DNA of 62,500 bases from Paenibacillus rhizovicinus (GCF_010365285.1 NZ_CP048286.1:4180001-4242500); one strand, 5' to 3'. Shown: positions 20,829-32,374, counted from the first letter of the stretch. Notes: a model not told the origin generated them from the letters alone. Numbers and translations: made by a program.

Positions 20829-20851
20829 GAAGGGGCCAAGGGTGGCTTGTT

Positions 20852-21394
20852 ATGGAAATGATGGAGAAAAGATGGTATGTTGTTCACACCTATTCAGGGT
20901 ATGAGAACAAAGTGAAAGCGAACCTCGAGAAACGCGTTGAATCCATGGGCATGGAGGACAAAATCTTCCGTGTGCTTGTTCCGATGGAAGAAGAAGTGGT
21001 AGACAAAGACGGCAAGAAAAAAACCGTCATGCGTAAAGTTTACCCCGGCTACGTTCTAGTGGAAATGGTGCAAACTGACGATTCTTGGTATGTTGTTCGT
21101 AACACTCCAGGCGTAACCGGATTTGTCGGTTCGACAGGCTCGGGTTCAAAACCAACTCCGCTTTTGCCTGATGAAGTGGAACAAATTTTGAAACACATGG
21201 GCATGGAAGAACCGAAACCGAAAATCGAATTCGATTTGAAGGAGACGGTACGCGTTAAGGTCGGGCCATTCGCTAATTTTGTCGGAACGGTGGAAGAGAT
21301 TCTGCTCGACAAAAGCAAGTTGAAGGTTCACGTTAACATGTTCGGCAGAGAGACTCCGGTTGAGCTGGATTACGGCCAAGTGGAGAAGGTATAA
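20852..21394 (+). CDS. nusG: Transcription termination/antitermination protein NusG
   Basis: NusG binds RNA polymerase across the clamp and couples transcription to translation. The 180-aa protein has the NGN domain starting KRWYVVHTYSGYENKV and a C-terminal KOW domain containing GPFANFVGTVEEI. The usual C-terminal VELDYGQVEKV is intact. In-frame ATG codons at 20858 and 20861 are alternatives. The first is used because AGGGTGG lies six bases upstream. It precedes the L11-L1 genes as in nearly all bacteria. Confidence 0.96.
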   Translation: MEMMEKRWYVVHTYSGYENKVKANLEKRVESMGMEDKIFRVLVPMEEEVVDKDGKKKTVMRKVYPGYVLVEMVQTDDSWYVVRNTPGVTGFVGSTGSGSKPTPLLPDEVEQILKHMGMEEPKPKIEFDLKETVRVKVGPFANFVGTVEEILLDKSKLKVHVNMFGRETPVELDYGQVEKV

Positions 21395-21448
21395 TAAACC
21401 TGTTTTTCGCTGCAAGCATGTGATTACTACGGCAAGGAGGTGTTCATC

Positions 21449-21874
21449 ATGGCAAAAAAGGTCATCAAGTTGGTAAAACTGCAAGTTCCAGCGGGTAAAG
21501 CGAATCCGGCTCCGCCGATCGGTCCAGCGCTAGGTCAAGCAGGTGTTAACATCATGGCGTTCTGTAAAGAGTTCAACGCTCGTACAGCTGATCAAGCGGG
21601 TCTTATCATTCCGGTTGTAATCACAGTGTTCGAGGATCGTTCGTTCACTTTCGAAACGAAAACTCCGCCGGCTGCTGTTCTTCTTCGTGTTGCTGCTAAG
21701 ATCGCTAAAGGATCCGGCGAACCGAACAAGAAGAAAGTTGCTACGGTTAATCGTTCCGTCGTTCGTGAGATCGCAGAACAAAAAATGCCAGACCTCAACG
21801 CAGCTTCTGTAGAAGCAGCTATGCGCATGGTTGAAGGTACTGCGCGCAGCATGGGCGTTGTAATCGAGGACTAA
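21449..21874 (+). CDS. rplK: 50S ribosomal protein L11
   Basis: L11 forms the GTPase-associated centre with 23S rRNA domain II and is required for RelA-type stringent signalling. The 141-aa protein has the conserved N-terminal [20 protein letters not shown] and a C-terminal RNA-binding domain ending [13 protein letters not shown]. An upstream in-frame ATG at 21440 overlaps the GGAGG, so ATG 21449 is the start. No thiostrepton-resistance change can be judged here. Confidence 0.97.
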   Translation: MAKKVIKLVKLQVPAGKANPAPPIGPALGQAGVNIMAFCKEFNARTADQAGLIIPVVITVFEDRSFTFETKTPPAAVLLRVAAKIAKGSGEPNKKKVATVNRSVVREIAEQKMPDLNAASVEAAMRMVEGTARSMGVVIED

Positions 21875-21894
21875 TTTCGATTGGCGCATGCTTT

Positions 21895-21972
21895 AGACAC
21901 GCTAGAGTGCGTTGTCTAACCGACGGAGCGAAACGTTCTGTCGGGTGGGAGGGTCTCCAGGAACATTTGGAG
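21895..21972 (+). promoter_or_regulatory. Three-hairpin leader between rplK and rplA
   Basis: Three successive stems fill the 135-bp gap: AGACACGC/GCGTTGTCT (21895-21917, one bulge), an 11-bp stem CCGACGGAGCG/CGTTCTGTCGG with an AAA loop (21920-21944), and CTCCA/TGGAG (21955-21972) followed by GATTTT. The spacing and compensating G-U pairs suggest a structured regulatory RNA, possibly for L1 autoregulation. That role is inference. Confidence 0.55.
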
Positions 21973-22009
21973 GATTTTCCGCTACTACCACATAAGGAGG
22001 AAATTTCTA

Positions 22010-22702
22010 ATGGCTAAACACGGCAAGAAATACCAAGAAGCTACAAAGCTGATTGACGCCGAAGCAACTTACGAGTCGGCCGAAGCGATCGAGCTCGTTA
22101 AGAAAGCCGCTACTGCAAAATTTGACGAAACTGTCGAAGTTGCTGTGCGTCTGGGCGTTGACCCTAAGAAACAAGACCAAGCCGTTCGTGGTGTCGTTGT
22201 ACTTCCGCACGGAACTGGTAAAACAAAACGCGTACTCGTTTTTGCAAAGGGCGAAAAAGCCAAAGAAGCAGAAGCAGCAGGCGCGGATTATGTTGGCGAC
22301 GCTGACGTAATCGCTAAAATCCAACAAGGCTGGTTCGAGTTCGACGTTTGCGTTGCAACTCCGGACATGATGGCTGAAGTTGGTAAACTCGGCCGTATCC
22401 TCGGCGGTAAAGGCCTTATGCCTAACCCTAAAGCGGGTACAGTAACGTTTGACGTTACGAAAGCCGTACAAGAAATCAAGGCTGGTAAGATTGAATACCG
22501 TCTTGACAGAGCAGGTCAAATCCATGCACCAATCGGTAAAGTATCGTTCGACTCCGAGAAGCTGAACGAAAACTTGAAAACACTGATCGATGCGCTGAAT
22601 CGTGCAAAACCGGCTGCAGCTAAAGGGGTTTACCTGAAAGGTATTTCCGTTTCCTCGACGATGGGACCTGGCGCTCGTTTGAACGCTGCTTCGTTCCGCT
22701 AA
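22010..22702 (+). CDS. rplA: 50S ribosomal protein L1
   Basis: L1 binds the mobile stalk of 23S rRNA at the E site and in many bacteria represses its own operon. The 230-aa product is full length (B. subtilis 232) and shows the family segment [11 protein letters not shown] (144-154) and the C-terminal [20 protein letters not shown] precedes the ATG. The gap upstream contains stable hairpins that could be its regulatory target. Confidence 0.97.
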   Translation: MAKHGKKYQEATKLIDAEATYESAEAIELVKKAATAKFDETVEVAVRLGVDPKKQDQAVRGVVVLPHGTGKTKRVLVFAKGEKAKEAEAAGADYVGDADVIAKIQQGWFEFDVCVATPDMMAEVGKLGRILGGKGLMPNPKAGTVTFDVTKAVQEIKAGKIEYRLDRAGQIHAPIGKVSFDSEKLNENLKTLIDALNRAKPAAAKGVYLKGISVSSTMGPGARLNAASFR

Positions 22703-22729
22703 GAGATCAGACGGGAATTTGAGAATTGA

Positions 22730-22885
22730 ATATGCATACCGAAGACAGTAGGTGCCGTCATCGGCTTAATTTCCTACCGAGGTGTTATGATAAACGTGTT
22801 TGTGCGCCCTGCCCCATTGGGGTTGGCGAGTAACGGACCATCATGGCCTTCGCTCTGTCTGCGGGGGCCTTTCTCATGCATCGCG
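22730..22885 (+). promoter_or_regulatory. Ribosomal protein L10 leader upstream of rplJ-rplL
   Basis: The 240-bp rplA-rplJ gap contains ACCGAAGACAGTAGGTGCC (22738-22756) and the partner CCTACCGAGGTG (22773-22784), the conserved core I recognise from the Firmicute L10 leader family. Further down, GGCCTTCGC...GCGGGGGCC followed by TTTCT (about 22843-22878) looks like an attenuator. Binding of L10 (with L12) would repress rplJ-rplL. Confidence 0.8.
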
Positions 22886-22942
22886 GGGAAGGATTCCGCT
22901 TCAACTATCGGGATGTTGACAACATAACGGGAGGTGTACATT

Positions 22943-23440
22943 TTGGCAAACGCAAAAATTATTGAAGGTAAAGAGCAAGCCGTTGCGGAAATCACAGCGA
23001 AACTTCGTGAGAGCTCCAGCACGGTTGTGGCCGATTACCGTGGTCTAAACGTTGCGCAAGTAACAGAACTTCGTAAGCAATTGCGCGAAGCTAACGTCGA
23101 GTTTCAAGTATTGAAAAACTCGCTCGTTCGCCGTGCGACTGCACAAGCGGAACTGTCTGAATTGGATGCTGTCCTAGCAGGCCCTACGGCTATCGCTTTC
23201 AGCAAAGAGGATGCAGTTGCTCCAGCCAAAATTCTGGCTGACTTCGCTAAGAAGAACGATGCTCTGAAACTTAAGGGCGGCGTAGTAGAAGGTCAAGTGT
23301 TTAACGCGGATCAAATCAAAGCGCTGGCAGATCTGCCGTCCCGCGAAGGTTTGCTTTCCATGCTCCTCAGCGTGCTTCAAGCACCTATGCGCAACTTTGC
23401 CCTTGCGGTTAAAGCTGTTGCAGAAAAACAAGAAGCTTAA
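22943..23440 (+). CDS. rplJ: 50S ribosomal protein L10
   Basis: L10 anchors the L7/L12 dimers that form the ribosomal stalk. The 165-aa protein has the conserved VVADYRGL segment, the rRNA-binding N-terminal domain, and a C-terminal helix that carries L12 dimers. The likely start is TTG 22943 ([10 protein letters not shown]), eight nt after GGGAGG. The only upstream in-frame start, GTG 22934, overlaps the ribosome binding site. It forms a pair with rplL behind the L10 leader. Confidence 0.95.
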   Translation: MANAKIIEGKEQAVAEITAKLRESSSTVVADYRGLNVAQVTELRKQLREANVEFQVLKNSLVRRATAQAELSELDAVLAGPTAIAFSKEDAVAPAKILADFAKKNDALKLKGGVVEGQVFNADQIKALADLPSREGLLSMLLSVLQAPMRNFALAVKAVAEKQEA

Positions 23441-23506
23441 TTTCGTTCCCGGCTTGCCGGAATACAAGCACGACCATACTAAAACAAATTATTGGAGGTT
23501 TATCTC

Positions 23507-23869
23507 ATGAGTAAAGAGCAAATCTTGGAAGCCATCAAAGGCATGAACGTTCTTGAACTGAACGACCTGGTTAAAGCAATCGAAGAAGAATTCGGCGTAA
23601 CTGCTGCAGCACCTGTAGCATTCGGCGGCGGCGCAGCTGCAGCTGTAGTCGAAGAGCAATCCGAGTTCGACGTTATCTTGAACAACGCTGGTGCTTCCAA
23701 AATCAACGTTATCAAAGCAGTTCGCGAAATCACAGGTCTTGGCCTGAAAGAAGCGAAAGACCTTGTTGACGGCGCTCCTAAAGCAATCAAAGAAAAAGTA
23801 TCCAAAGAGGATGCTGAAGCTGTTAAAGCTAAACTCGAAGAAGCTGGCGCTTCCGTAGAAGTGAAGTAA
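23507..23869 (+). CDS. rplL: 50S ribosomal protein L7/L12
   Basis: L7/L12 is the multicopy stalk protein that recruits translation factor GTPases. The 120-aa acidic product has an N-terminal dimerisation domain (to about 35), an Ala/Gly-rich hinge with [11 protein letters not shown], and a C-terminal domain with [19 protein letters not shown] precedes the ATG. A terminator follows, so rplJ-rplL forms a transcription unit largely separate from rpoBC. Confidence 0.97.
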   Translation: MSKEQILEAIKGMNVLELNDLVKAIEEEFGVTAAAPVAFGGGAAAAVVEEQSEFDVILNNAGASKINVIKAVREITGLGLKEAKDLVDGAPKAIKEKVSKEDAEAVKAKLEEAGASVEVK

Positions 23870-23890
23870 TAATCCGCTCAGCAGCGGTGA

Positions 23891-23925
23891 ACCCCTTGAA
23901 GCGACCGCTTCAAGGGGTTTCCTTA
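23891..23925 (+). terminator. Terminator after rplL
   Basis: A perfect 13-bp stem AACCCCTTGAAGC, loop GACC, GCTTCAAGGGGTT, then TCCTT. The T-run is short, so partial read-through to the next gene is possible. Confidence 0.75.
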
Positions 23926-23961
23926 TGCAAGGGCATGCCGGCAAGAAACAGGAGGAACAAC

Positions 23962-24564
23962 ATGTCGGACCACTATTACACGCAATCGCCGGGAACCAAG
24001 CATGATCGACAGCAGATCGAAGCCGCCCTTCGCGGTCATCAACTGCGGTTTGTGACAGATGCCGGCGTATTTTCGAAGACTGGCGTCGATTTTGGGAGCC
24101 ACGTGTTGCTTGATGCGCTGGAAGTTGGCGAAAGCGACCGTATCTTGGATGTGGGCTGCGGGTATGGGCCAATGGGTATTACGGCGGCAAAGCTCGCCCC
24201 CGGCGGTCAAGTGACGATGATCGACATTAATGAACGGGCTGTGGCGCTGGCGAACGAGAACGTTCGTTTGAATGGCGTGAAGAACGCGTCTGCCATACAG
24301 AGCGATCTTTACGAGCGTATCCAGGGTCAACTGTTCGATACGATTCTCACCAATCCCCCGATAAGGGCGGGTAAGGAAGTCGTTCATCGGATCTTCGAAG
24401 AAGGAGCTAAGCTGCTGAAGCCGGGCGGTTCGATGTGGGTCGTCATTCAGAAGAAGCAAGGAGCCCCTTCCGCGGAAGCGAAATTGGAAGCTGTCTACGG
24501 TAACGTGGAAGAAGTAACGAAGGAAAAAGGGTACCGCATATTCAGGGCTCGCAAAGAGCAATAG
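23962..24564 (+). CDS. Class I SAM-dependent methyltransferase, RsmC/YbxB family
   Basis: The 200-aa protein is a RsmC-type methyltransferase, expected to modify a guanine N2 in 16S rRNA. It has the SAM-binding glycine loop DVGCGYGP (63-70), an acidic ribose-binding residue in MIDINERA, and the NPPIRAGK catalytic motif (131-138). Unlike E. coli RsmC it lacks the duplicated N-terminal half, as in Bacillus YbxB, which occupies the same position between rplL and rpoB. GGAGGAAC precedes ATG 23962. The exact target base is inferred. Confidence 0.9.
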   Translation: MSDHYYTQSPGTKHDRQQIEAALRGHQLRFVTDAGVFSKTGVDFGSHVLLDALEVGESDRILDVGCGYGPMGITAAKLAPGGQVTMIDINERAVALANENVRLNGVKNASAIQSDLYERIQGQLFDTILTNPPIRAGKEVVHRIFEEGAKLLKPGGSMWVVIQKKQGAPSAEAKLEAVYGNVEEVTKEKGYRIFRARKEQ

Positions 24565-24581
24565 GGAAACAGAATCATTTG

Positions 24582-24610
24582 TTGACTCGACTTCCCTAAT
24601 GTGGTATCAT
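24582..24610 (+). promoter_or_regulatory. Sigma-A promoter of rpoB-rpoC
   Basis: TTGACT (24582-24587), a 17-bp spacer and TATCAT (24605-24610). The leader to the rpoB start is about 310 nt and AT-rich. A T-tract at 24790-24797 follows an imperfect repeat, and I find no recognised leader family in this 364-bp gap. Confidence 0.7.
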
Positions 24611-24928
24611 TATAAAATGTCAGCATTAAAATGGGCGCATTCTCTTTAGTTGACTAAAATGTCAAGCGCGATTTTAAACGTATAAAAGAAGCGAATTTGA
24701 CGTATAATGTTTACATTTTGGGTCAAAATTACTTGGTATGAGACTTTTACGGGTTGTGCTGCGTAGAGGGTTGACTGACAGAAGCATGCTCTTTTTTCGA
24801 ATTTTCGATAAGGGCTTTTCTTTATTTGAATCAGAATTTGCCTGCTGCACATTCTGGTTACAGCAATGTTTGTGTATACAAGGTCATTGTTCACTTTCTG
24901 TGAAGCAGACATGAGGGGTGAGGTTAAG

Positions 24929-27900
24929 TTGGCAGGACAACTTGTTCAGTATGGGCGTCGCACGCGTAGAAGCTATGCCCGCATCCGCGAGGTGCTCGAA
25001 GTTCCGAACCTGATTGAAATCCAACAAAAATCGTACGAGAAGTTTTTGGATAAGGACTTGCTTGAGCTTTTCCAAGACATCTCGCCGATTCAGGATTTTA
25101 CAGGTAATTTGATGCTTGAGTTCATCGACTATTCACTTGGCGAGCCTAAGTATTCTGTCGATGAGTCGAAAGAACGCGACGTGACTTATGCAGCTCCGCT
25201 TCGTGTTAAGGTTCGGCTCATTAACAAAGAAACTGGCGAAGTGAAAGAGCAAGAAGTGTTCATGGGTGATTTCCCGCTGATGACCGAGACGGGTACGTTT
25301 ATCATCAACGGCGCAGAACGCGTCATCGTCAGCCAATTGGTTCGTTCGCCTAGCGTTTACTTTAGCACGAAAGTGGACAAAAACGGCAAGAAAAATTACA
25401 CGGCTACGGTGATCCCGAACCGCGGTGCTTGGCTGGAGCTCGAAACCGATGCGAAGGACATTATTTATGTCCGTATTGACCGTACTCGTAAAATTCCTGT
25501 GACGGTTCTTCTCCGCGCGCTTGGTTTTGGAACGGATGCCGAGATTTTGGATTTGCTGGGGCATGACGAGTATATCCGGAACACGCTCGATAAAGATAAC
25601 ACCGATTCCACCGAAAAAGCGCTTATCGAAATTTACGAAAGACTTCGTCCGGGCGAGCCGCCGACGCTGGATAACGCCAAGAGCTTGCTCGTTGCGCGTT
25701 TCTTTGATCCGAAGCGCTATGACTTGGCGAATGTCGGCCGCTACAAAATTAATAAGAAGCTGCATATCAAGAACCGGTTGTTCAATCAGCGCTTGGCTGA
25801 AACGTTGTTCGATCCGACGACAGGAGAAATTCTGGCGGAGGCAGGACAAATCGTGGATCGCCGTTTGCTGGATGAATTGATTCCGTTCTTGGAGACGAAC
25901 GTTGGCTTCAAGACGTATCAAGTTGCCAATGGCGTACTTGATGCGGATAGTATACCTCTTCAAACCATTAGCGTATTCTCGCCGCTGGATGAGAGCAAAG
26001 TCATTAAAGTAATTGCCAATGGCGTTATCGATAAGGCCGTTAAACACATCACGCCTGCAGACATCATCGCTTCTATCAACTACTTCATTGATTTGCTTCA
26101 CGGTGTAGGAAGCACGGACGATATCGACCACTTGGGTAACCGTCGTCTGCGTTCCGTTGGCGAGCTGTTGCAGAACCAATTCCGTATCGGCTTGTCCCGT
26201 ATGGAGCGCGTCGTTCGCGAGCGGATGTCCATTCAGGACGCCAATGCGATTACACCGCAGGCGCTCATTAACATCCGTCCGGTCATTGCGTCGATCAAGG
26301 AGTTCTTCGGATCCTCCCAGTTGTCGCAATTTATGGATCAGACGAACCCGCTTGCCGAGCTTACGCATAAGCGTCGTCTGTCCGCACTGGGACCCGGCGG
26401 TTTGACGCGTGAACGCGCGGGCTTCGAGGTTAGAGACGTTCATAACTCTCACTATGGCCGTATGTGTCCGATCGAGACGCCAGAGGGACCGAATATCGGT
26501 TTGATCAACTCCTTGTCTACCTTCGCTCGTATCAACGAGTATGGTTTCATTGAGGCACCTTACCGTTGGGTTGATCCGAAGACGGCGATCGTAACGGAGC
26601 AAATCGCATATTTGACCGCTGATGAAGAAGATAACTACGTTATCGCACAAGCGAACGCCAAGCTGGACGGCGACGGTAAATTCATCGATGACGCGGTTAT
26701 CGTTCGTTACAATAAGCAAGCAGATAACATCTTGACCATGCCGACAGAGCGCGTGGACTACATGGACGTTTCGCCAAAACAAGTTGTATCCGTCGCGACG
26801 GCGCTCATTCCGTTCCTCGAGAACGATGACTCCAACCGTGCGCTCATGGGATCCAACATGCAGCGGCAAGCAGTTCCGCTTCTCATTCCGAAATCGCCGC
26901 TGGTCGGCACAGGGATGGAACATAAGTCCGCGAAAGACTCCGGGGTATGTATCGTTTCCAAGCATGACGGTATCGTCGAGCGCGTTTCGGCCAATGAAAT
27001 TTGGGTCCGCCGCGTCGAAATGGTTGACGGCAAACCGGTAACGGGCGACTTGATTAAACATAAACTGCACAAGTTTATGCGTTCTAACCAAGGAACTTGT
27101 ATCAACCAACGTCCGATCTGCCATAAAGGCGATATCGTGAAAAAAGGCGATATCCTTGCAGACGGTCCTTCCACGGAAATGGGCGAATTGGCGCTCGGCC
27201 GCAACGTTGTCGTTGCGTTCATGACGTGGGAAGGCTACAACTACGAGGATGCCATCCTTCTGAGCGAGAAACTGGTTAAGGAAGACGTGTACACGTCCAT
27301 TCATATTGAGGAATATGAATCCGAGGCGCGCGACACGAAACTGGGACCGGAAGAAATTACGCGCGACATTCCGAACGTGGGCGAAGAAGCGCTCCGCAAC
27401 CTCGATGAGCGCGGTATTATCCGCGTTGGCGCCGAGATCAGCGCAGGCGATATTCTCGTCGGTAAAGTAACGCCTAAAGGGGTTACGGAACTGACGGCAG
27501 AAGAACGTTTGCTGCATGCTATCTTCGGTGAGAAAGCACGCGAAGTGCGTGACACGAGCTTGCGCGTACCGCATGGTACCGACGGTATTGTCGTGGACGT
27601 GAAAGTATTTACCCGCGAGAACGGCGATGAGCTGCCTCCTGGCGTGAATCAACTCGTTCGCGCGTACATCGCACAGAAGCGTAAAATCTCCGAAGGCGAT
27701 AAAATGGCTGGACGTCACGGTAACAAAGGGGTTATCGCGCGTATTCTTCCTGAGGAAGATATGCCATTCCTGCCGGACGGCACGCCAGTAGAGGTTGTTC
27801 TTAACCCGCTGGGCGTACCATCGCGGATGAACATCGGTCAAGTGCTTGAGGTCCACCTCGGCATGGCTTGTAAACGTCTTGGTATTCATGCCGCGACGCC

Positions 27901-28474
27901 GGTATTCGACGGTGCGCGCGAGTACGACGTTTTCGATTCCATGGAAGAGGCGGGCATGCAGCGCAACGGTAAAACGATCCTCTACGACGGACGCTCCGGC
28001 GAGCCGTTCGAACGGGAAGTTACCGTCGGCGTCATGTACATGATCAAGCTGGCGCACATGGTTGACGATAAAATCCATGCGCGTTCCACAGGTCCTTACT
28101 CGCTCGTTACGCAGCAGCCACTGGGCGGTAAAGCTCAGTTCGGCGGACAACGTTTCGGTGAGATGGAGGTTTGGGCGCTCGAGGCATACGGTGCCGCTTA
28201 TACGTTGCAAGAAATTTTGACCGTCAAGTCCGATGATGTCGTCGGCCGCGTCAAAACGTATGAGTCCATCGTTAAAGGCGAGAACGTACCAGAGCCTGGC
28301 GTTCCGGAGTCGTTCAAAGTTTTGATCAAAGAGCTCCAAAGCTTGGGTATGGATGTCAAAATCCTGAGCGAGGACGAACAAGAGATCGAAATGAAAGAGA
28401 TCGACGACGAGGACGACGGCGCTTCAGATAAGCTGAACCTCAATCTTGAAGGTGCAGAAGTCGGCGTGGAGTAA
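24929..28474 (+). CDS. rpoB: DNA-directed RNA polymerase subunit beta
   Basis: RpoB is the beta subunit of the core polymerase. The 1181-aa protein (B. subtilis 1193) keeps the family blocks, including the rifampicin region ([20 protein letters not shown], then [10 protein letters not shown]), which looks wild type with the S, Q, D, H and R contact residues intact. The start is TTG 24929, with GGTGAGG five nt upstream. It gives [10 protein letters not shown], matching the Bacillus N-terminus. The in-frame ATG at 24911 lacks a ribosome binding site. The acidic C-terminal tail is typical of Firmicutes. rpoC follows in the same transcript. Confidence 0.97.
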   Translation: MAGQLVQYGRRTRRSYARIREVLEVPNLIEIQQKSYEKFLDKDLLELFQDISPIQDFTGNLMLEFIDYSLGEPKYSVDESKERDVTYAAPLRVKVRLINKETGEVKEQEVFMGDFPLMTETGTFIINGAERVIVSQLVRSPSVYFSTKVDKNGKKNYTATVIPNRGAWLELETDAKDIIYVRIDRTRKIPVTVLLRALGFGTDAEILDLLGHDEYIRNTLDKDNTDSTEKALIEIYERLRPGEPPTLDNAKSLLVARFFDPKRYDLANVGRYKINKKLHIKNRLFNQRLAETLFDPTTGEILAEAGQIVDRRLLDELIPFLETNVGFKTYQVANGVLDADSIPLQTISVFSPLDESKVIKVIANGVIDKAVKHITPADIIASINYFIDLLHGVGSTDDIDHLGNRRLRSVGELLQNQFRIGLSRMERVVRERMSIQDANAITPQALINIRPVIASIKEFFGSSQLSQFMDQTNPLAELTHKRRLSALGPGGLTRERAGFEVRDVHNSHYGRMCPIETPEGPNIGLINSLSTFARINEYGFIEAPYRWVDPKTAIVTEQIAYLTADEEDNYVIAQANAKLDGDGKFIDDAVIVRYNKQADNILTMPTERVDYMDVSPKQVVSVATALIPFLENDDSNRALMGSNMQRQAVPLLIPKSPLVGTGMEHKSAKDSGVCIVSKHDGIVERVSANEIWVRRVEMVDGKPVTGDLIKHKLHKFMRSNQGTCINQRPICHKGDIVKKGDILADGPSTEMGELALGRNVVVAFMTWEGYNYEDAILLSEKLVKEDVYTSIHIEEYESEARDTKLGPEEITRDIPNVGEEALRNLDERGIIRVGAEISAGDILVGKVTPKGVTELTAEERLLHAIFGEKAREVRDTSLRVPHGTDGIVVDVKVFTRENGDELPPGVNQLVRAYIAQKRKISEGDKMAGRHGNKGVIARILPEEDMPFLPDGTPVEVVLNPLGVPSRMNIGQVLEVHLGMACKRLGIHAATPVFDGAREYDVFDSMEEAGMQRNGKTILYDGRSGEPFEREVTVGVMYMIKLAHMVDDKIHARSTGPYSLVTQQPLGGKAQFGGQRFGEMEVWALEAYGAAYTLQEILTVKSDDVVGRVKTYESIVKGENVPEPGVPESFKVLIKELQSLGMDVKILSEDEQEIEMKEIDDEDDGASDKLNLNLEGAEVGVE

Positions 28475-28618
28475 CAGTTTCCACGGCCTTTGAATACACG
28501 ATGCCGATTCGTCTTCACGGGCGAATCAAGCCGGGGAGCGCCTGAACGGGCACGATCCGGCTGAGCGGCATTTCGAGCAGCAAGAACAAAGTGAACCATG
28601 ACGAAGGAGGGTTGCTCC

Positions 28619-31600
28619 TTGTTGGACGTGAACAACTTCGAGTATATGAAGATTGGATTGGCATCTCCGGATAAAATCCGATCGTGGTCCCGCGGAGAAG
28701 TAAAGAAACCGGAAACGATTAACTACAGAACATTGAAGCCGGAGAAAGAAGGTCTTTTCTGCGAAAAGATCTTCGGACCGACGAAAGACTGGGAATGCCA
28801 TTGCGGCAAGTACAAACGCGTTCGTTATAAAGGCGTCGTTTGCGATCGCTGCGGCGTTGAAGTTACGCGGGCGAAAGTACGTCGTGAACGGATGGGACAC
28901 ATCGAGCTTGCAGCTCCTGTATCGCATATTTGGTACTTTAAAGGTATTCCAAGCCGTATGGGGCTTGCGCTTGACATGTCGCCCCGCTCGCTGGAAGAGA
29001 TCATTTACTTCGCATCATATGTAGTAACGGATCCAGGAGATACGCCGCTTGAGAAAAAACAACTGCTGTCCGAGAAAGAATACCGCAGCTACCGCGAGAA
29101 ATACGGCTACGGATTCCATGCAGGCATGGGTGCGGAAGCAGTGAAGAAGCTGCTTCAAGATATCGATGTTGAGCGTGAGCTCGAGACGTTGAAAGAGGAT
29201 CTTCGCACTGCGCAAGGCCAACGCCGTAACCGTGCGATTAAGCGTCTTGAAGTTATCGAGGCGTTCCGCAATTCCGGCAACATGCCGGAGTGGATGATTC
29301 TTGACGTATTGCCGGTTATCCCGCCGGAGCTTCGCCCGATGGTTCAATTGGATGGCGGACGTTTCGCGACGTCTGACTTGAATGATTTGTACCGCCGCGT
29401 AATTAACCGTAATAACCGTCTGAAGCGTCTGCTTGATCTCGGTGCACCGGACATTATCGTCCAGAACGAGAAACGGATGCTGCAAGAAGCGGTAGATGCA
29501 TTGATCGATAACGGACGCCGCGGCCGCCCTGTAACGGGTCCAGGTAACCGTCCGCTTAAATCGCTCAGCCATATGCTGAAAGGTAAACAAGGACGTTTCC
29601 GTCAGAACTTGCTCGGTAAACGGGTCGACTATTCCGGTCGTTCCGTTATCGTAGTTGGTCCTAGCTTGAAAATGTTCCAATGCGGTTTGCCGAAAGAAAT
29701 GGCGCTGGAGCTCTTTAAACCGTTTGTCATGAAAGAGCTGGTCAACAAGAACTTGGCTCATAATATTAAGAGCGCGAAACGTAAAGTTGAACGCGTCAGC
29801 CCCGAAGTTTGGGATGTACTGGAAGAGGTCATTAAGGAACACCCGGTTCTTCTGAACCGTGCCCCGACCCTTCACAGACTCGGTATTCAGGCATTCGAAC
29901 CAATTTTGGTTGAAGGCCGCGCCATCAAACTTCACCCGCTCGTATGTACAGCGTATAACGCTGACTTCGACGGTGACCAAATGGCTGTTCACGTACCGCT
30001 TTCCGCTGAAGCGCAAGCTGAGGCACGCTTGTTGATGCTTGCATCGGGCAACATTTTGAACCCGAAAGACGGCAAACCAGTCGTTACGCCTTCGCAGGAT
30101 ATGGTTCTCGGAAGCTTCTACTTGACAATGGATAATAAAGAAGGAAAAGGCTTCGGATCTGTCTTCGCGACGGTTAATGAAGCAATTTCTGCATACCAGC
30201 GTGGAATTGTATCGCTGCATGCGCGTATCTTTATGCCTGTTAAGGTGCTGAAGAAAACGTCCTTCACGGATGCGCAACAGAAAGCGCTGATTTGCACGAC
30301 TGTCGGTAAAGTCATTTTCAATGAGATTTTCCCGGCTGATTTCCCTTTCATCAACGAACCGACAAAGGTGAACTTGCTGCAAGGTACGCCGGATAAATAT
30401 TTTGTCCATGAGAAGGGCGCAGATTTGCTGCAATTCATGGATGGCCTGGCCCAAATCGGCGGCGTAGGCAAAGAGTACCTCGGCTTGATTATTGCGGAAT
30501 GCTTCCGTCAATATCATACGACGCGTACTTCGGTTATGCTTGACCACATTAAACAACTTGGATTCACTTACTCAACGCGTGCGGGTATCACGGTAGCCGT
30601 TTCTGACGTTATCGTACCGCCGGAGAAAGTAGAGATTTTGAAAGAATCCGAAGATAAAGTTAAGGTCGTTACGAATCAATACCGTCGCGGTTTGATTACG
30701 AACGAAGAACGTTATGACCGCGTTATCGAGATCTGGAGCAAAACGAAGGATCAGATTACGGAAATCCTCATGAAATCGATGGATCGTTACAATTCCATCA
30801 TGCTCATGGTAGATTCCAAAGCGCGGGGTAACAAATCCCAAATCACGCAGCTCGGTGGTATGCGCGGTCTGATGGCCAATCCATCCGGTCGAATCATTGA
30901 ATTGCCAATTAAATCGAACTTCCGTGAAGGTCTGACCGTCCTTGAGTACTTCATCTCGACGCATGGTGCGCGTAAAGGTCTTGCCGATACCGCCCTTCGT
31001 ACTGCTGACTCAGGTTACCTGACTCGTCGTCTTGTCGACGTTGCACAGGATGTTATCGTCCGTGAAGACGATTGCGGTACGGACAAAGGCTTCGCGGTTA
31101 GCAAGATTCAAGACGGTAAAGAGGTCATCGAAGACCTGTACGACCGTATTGAGGGGCGCTACTCGTTCGAAACGGTTCGTAATCCGAAGACCGGTGAAGT
31201 TATCCTTCAACGCAATCAGTTGATTGATTCGAACAAAGCGGAAGAGATTATCGCTGCCGGCGTAGAGCGTCTGCAAATCCGTTCCGTGCTGAGCTGCCGT
31301 GCTCGTCATGGCGTATGTAAGATCTGTTACGGACGTAACCTGGCAACGGGTAAATTCGTTGAGATCGGCGAAGCGGTCGGTATCATCGCTGCACAATCCA
31401 TCGGTGAACCAGGAACGCAGCTTACAATGCGTACATTCCACACCGGCGGTGTTGCAGGAGACGATATCACACAAGGTTTGCCGCGTATCCAAGAGCTTTT
31501 CGAGGCGCGTAATCCGAAAGGTCAAGCGATCATTTCCGAAATCGACGGTGTTATCAAAGACATCCGCGAGACGAAAGACCGCCGCGAAATCGAAGTTCAG

Positions 31601-32242
31601 GGCGAGGCAGAATCCAAAGTATATCCAGTTACTTTTGGTTCCCGGATCCGTGTAGTTAAAGGCAAGCAAATCGAAGCCGGAGACGAGCTGACGGACGGTT
31701 CAATCGACCCTAAAGATATGCTGCGCATTAAGGGTATCCGCGGCGTGCAGAACTATATCCTTCAGGAAGTTCAGCGCGTTTACCGAAACCAAGGCGTAGA
31801 AATCAACGATAAGCACATCGAAGTTATGGTGAAGCAAATGCTTCGTAAAATCCGTATCGTCGAAGCTGGCGACACGCCGCTTCTTCCAGGCGCGTTCGTT
31901 GACATTCACGAGTATGAAGCAGCCAACCGCGAAGCTATTCTGTCTGGAAACGAGCCAGCGGTAGCGAAACCGGTCCTGCTCGGTATTACGAAAGCATCGC
32001 TGGAGACGGATTCCTTCTTGTCCGCAGCATCGTTCCAAGAAACGACTCGTGTCTTGACGGACGCTGCGATCAAAGGTAAAGTCGACCAGTTGCTTGGCTT
32101 GAAAGAGAATGTTATCATCGGTAAGCTGATTCCGGCAGGAACGGGCATGCAGCGCTACAGAAGCGTACACGTGGCCGGAATGGACGATGAGCAGCTCGAT
32201 GAGCAGCAGCTTGAAGCCGAAACCGTAACGATTGAATCTTAA
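28619..32242 (+). CDS. rpoC: DNA-directed RNA polymerase subunit beta'
   Basis: RpoC carries the active-site magnesium and the clamp. The 1207-aa product shows the N-terminal zinc ribbon ([11 protein letters not shown]...CDRCG), the NADFDGDQM metal triad (near residue 450), the trigger/bridge region ([16 protein letters not shown]), and the second zinc cluster ending [13 protein letters not shown] 28619, seven nt after GAAGGAGGG, gives [10 protein letters not shown] as in Bacillus. In-frame ATG 28598 lies upstream of that ribosome binding site. A 144-bp rpoB-rpoC spacer has no promoter that I can support. Confidence 0.97.
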   Translation: MLDVNNFEYMKIGLASPDKIRSWSRGEVKKPETINYRTLKPEKEGLFCEKIFGPTKDWECHCGKYKRVRYKGVVCDRCGVEVTRAKVRRERMGHIELAAPVSHIWYFKGIPSRMGLALDMSPRSLEEIIYFASYVVTDPGDTPLEKKQLLSEKEYRSYREKYGYGFHAGMGAEAVKKLLQDIDVERELETLKEDLRTAQGQRRNRAIKRLEVIEAFRNSGNMPEWMILDVLPVIPPELRPMVQLDGGRFATSDLNDLYRRVINRNNRLKRLLDLGAPDIIVQNEKRMLQEAVDALIDNGRRGRPVTGPGNRPLKSLSHMLKGKQGRFRQNLLGKRVDYSGRSVIVVGPSLKMFQCGLPKEMALELFKPFVMKELVNKNLAHNIKSAKRKVERVSPEVWDVLEEVIKEHPVLLNRAPTLHRLGIQAFEPILVEGRAIKLHPLVCTAYNADFDGDQMAVHVPLSAEAQAEARLLMLASGNILNPKDGKPVVTPSQDMVLGSFYLTMDNKEGKGFGSVFATVNEAISAYQRGIVSLHARIFMPVKVLKKTSFTDAQQKALICTTVGKVIFNEIFPADFPFINEPTKVNLLQGTPDKYFVHEKGADLLQFMDGLAQIGGVGKEYLGLIIAECFRQYHTTRTSVMLDHIKQLGFTYSTRAGITVAVSDVIVPPEKVEILKESEDKVKVVTNQYRRGLITNEERYDRVIEIWSKTKDQITEILMKSMDRYNSIMLMVDSKARGNKSQITQLGGMRGLMANPSGRIIELPIKSNFREGLTVLEYFISTHGARKGLADTALRTADSGYLTRRLVDVAQDVIVREDDCGTDKGFAVSKIQDGKEVIEDLYDRIEGRYSFETVRNPKTGEVILQRNQLIDSNKAEEIIAAGVERLQIRSVLSCRARHGVCKICYGRNLATGKFVEIGEAVGIIAAQSIGEPGTQLTMRTFHTGGVAGDDITQGLPRIQELFEARNPKGQAIISEIDGVIKDIRETKDRREIEVQGEAESKVYPVTFGSRIRVVKGKQIEAGDELTDGSIDPKDMLRIKGIRGVQNYILQEVQRVYRNQGVEINDKHIEVMVKQMLRKIRIVEAGDTPLLPGAFVDIHEYEAANREAILSGNEPAVAKPVLLGITKASLETDSFLSAASFQETTRVLTDAAIKGKVDQLLGLKENVIIGKLIPAGTGMQRYRSVHVAGMDDEQLDEQQLEAETVTIES

Positions 32243-32268
32243 TAACTAGCAAGTATTTGCATAAGGGA

Positions 32269-32317
32269 GAAGAGCGACCAAGGCAACTCTATCCAGTAGA
32301 GTCCGAGTTCGCTCTTC
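32269..32317 (+). terminator. Stem-loop after rpoC (probable terminator)
   Basis: A 9-bp outer stem GAAGAGCGA / TCGCTCTTC encloses an ACTCT/AGAGT inner stem. The tail ATTCTGTTG is poor in T, so termination strength is uncertain. Confidence 0.6.
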
Positions 32318-32374
32318 ATTCTGTTGTGAATATAGGATTTACTTAATTTGCATGACATTATCTTGTGTCGAAGC

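Noticed and set aside
25133..28381. A 1082-codon open frame antisense to rpoB
   Set aside because: Its length is striking, but it results from biased third positions in rpoB. The translation is Arg/Phe/Asn-rich and shows no motif, and no promoter or ribosome binding site is evident.
29015..30556. A 513-codon open frame antisense to rpoC
   Set aside because: Same explanation as for rpoB: a shadow of strongly biased codon use.
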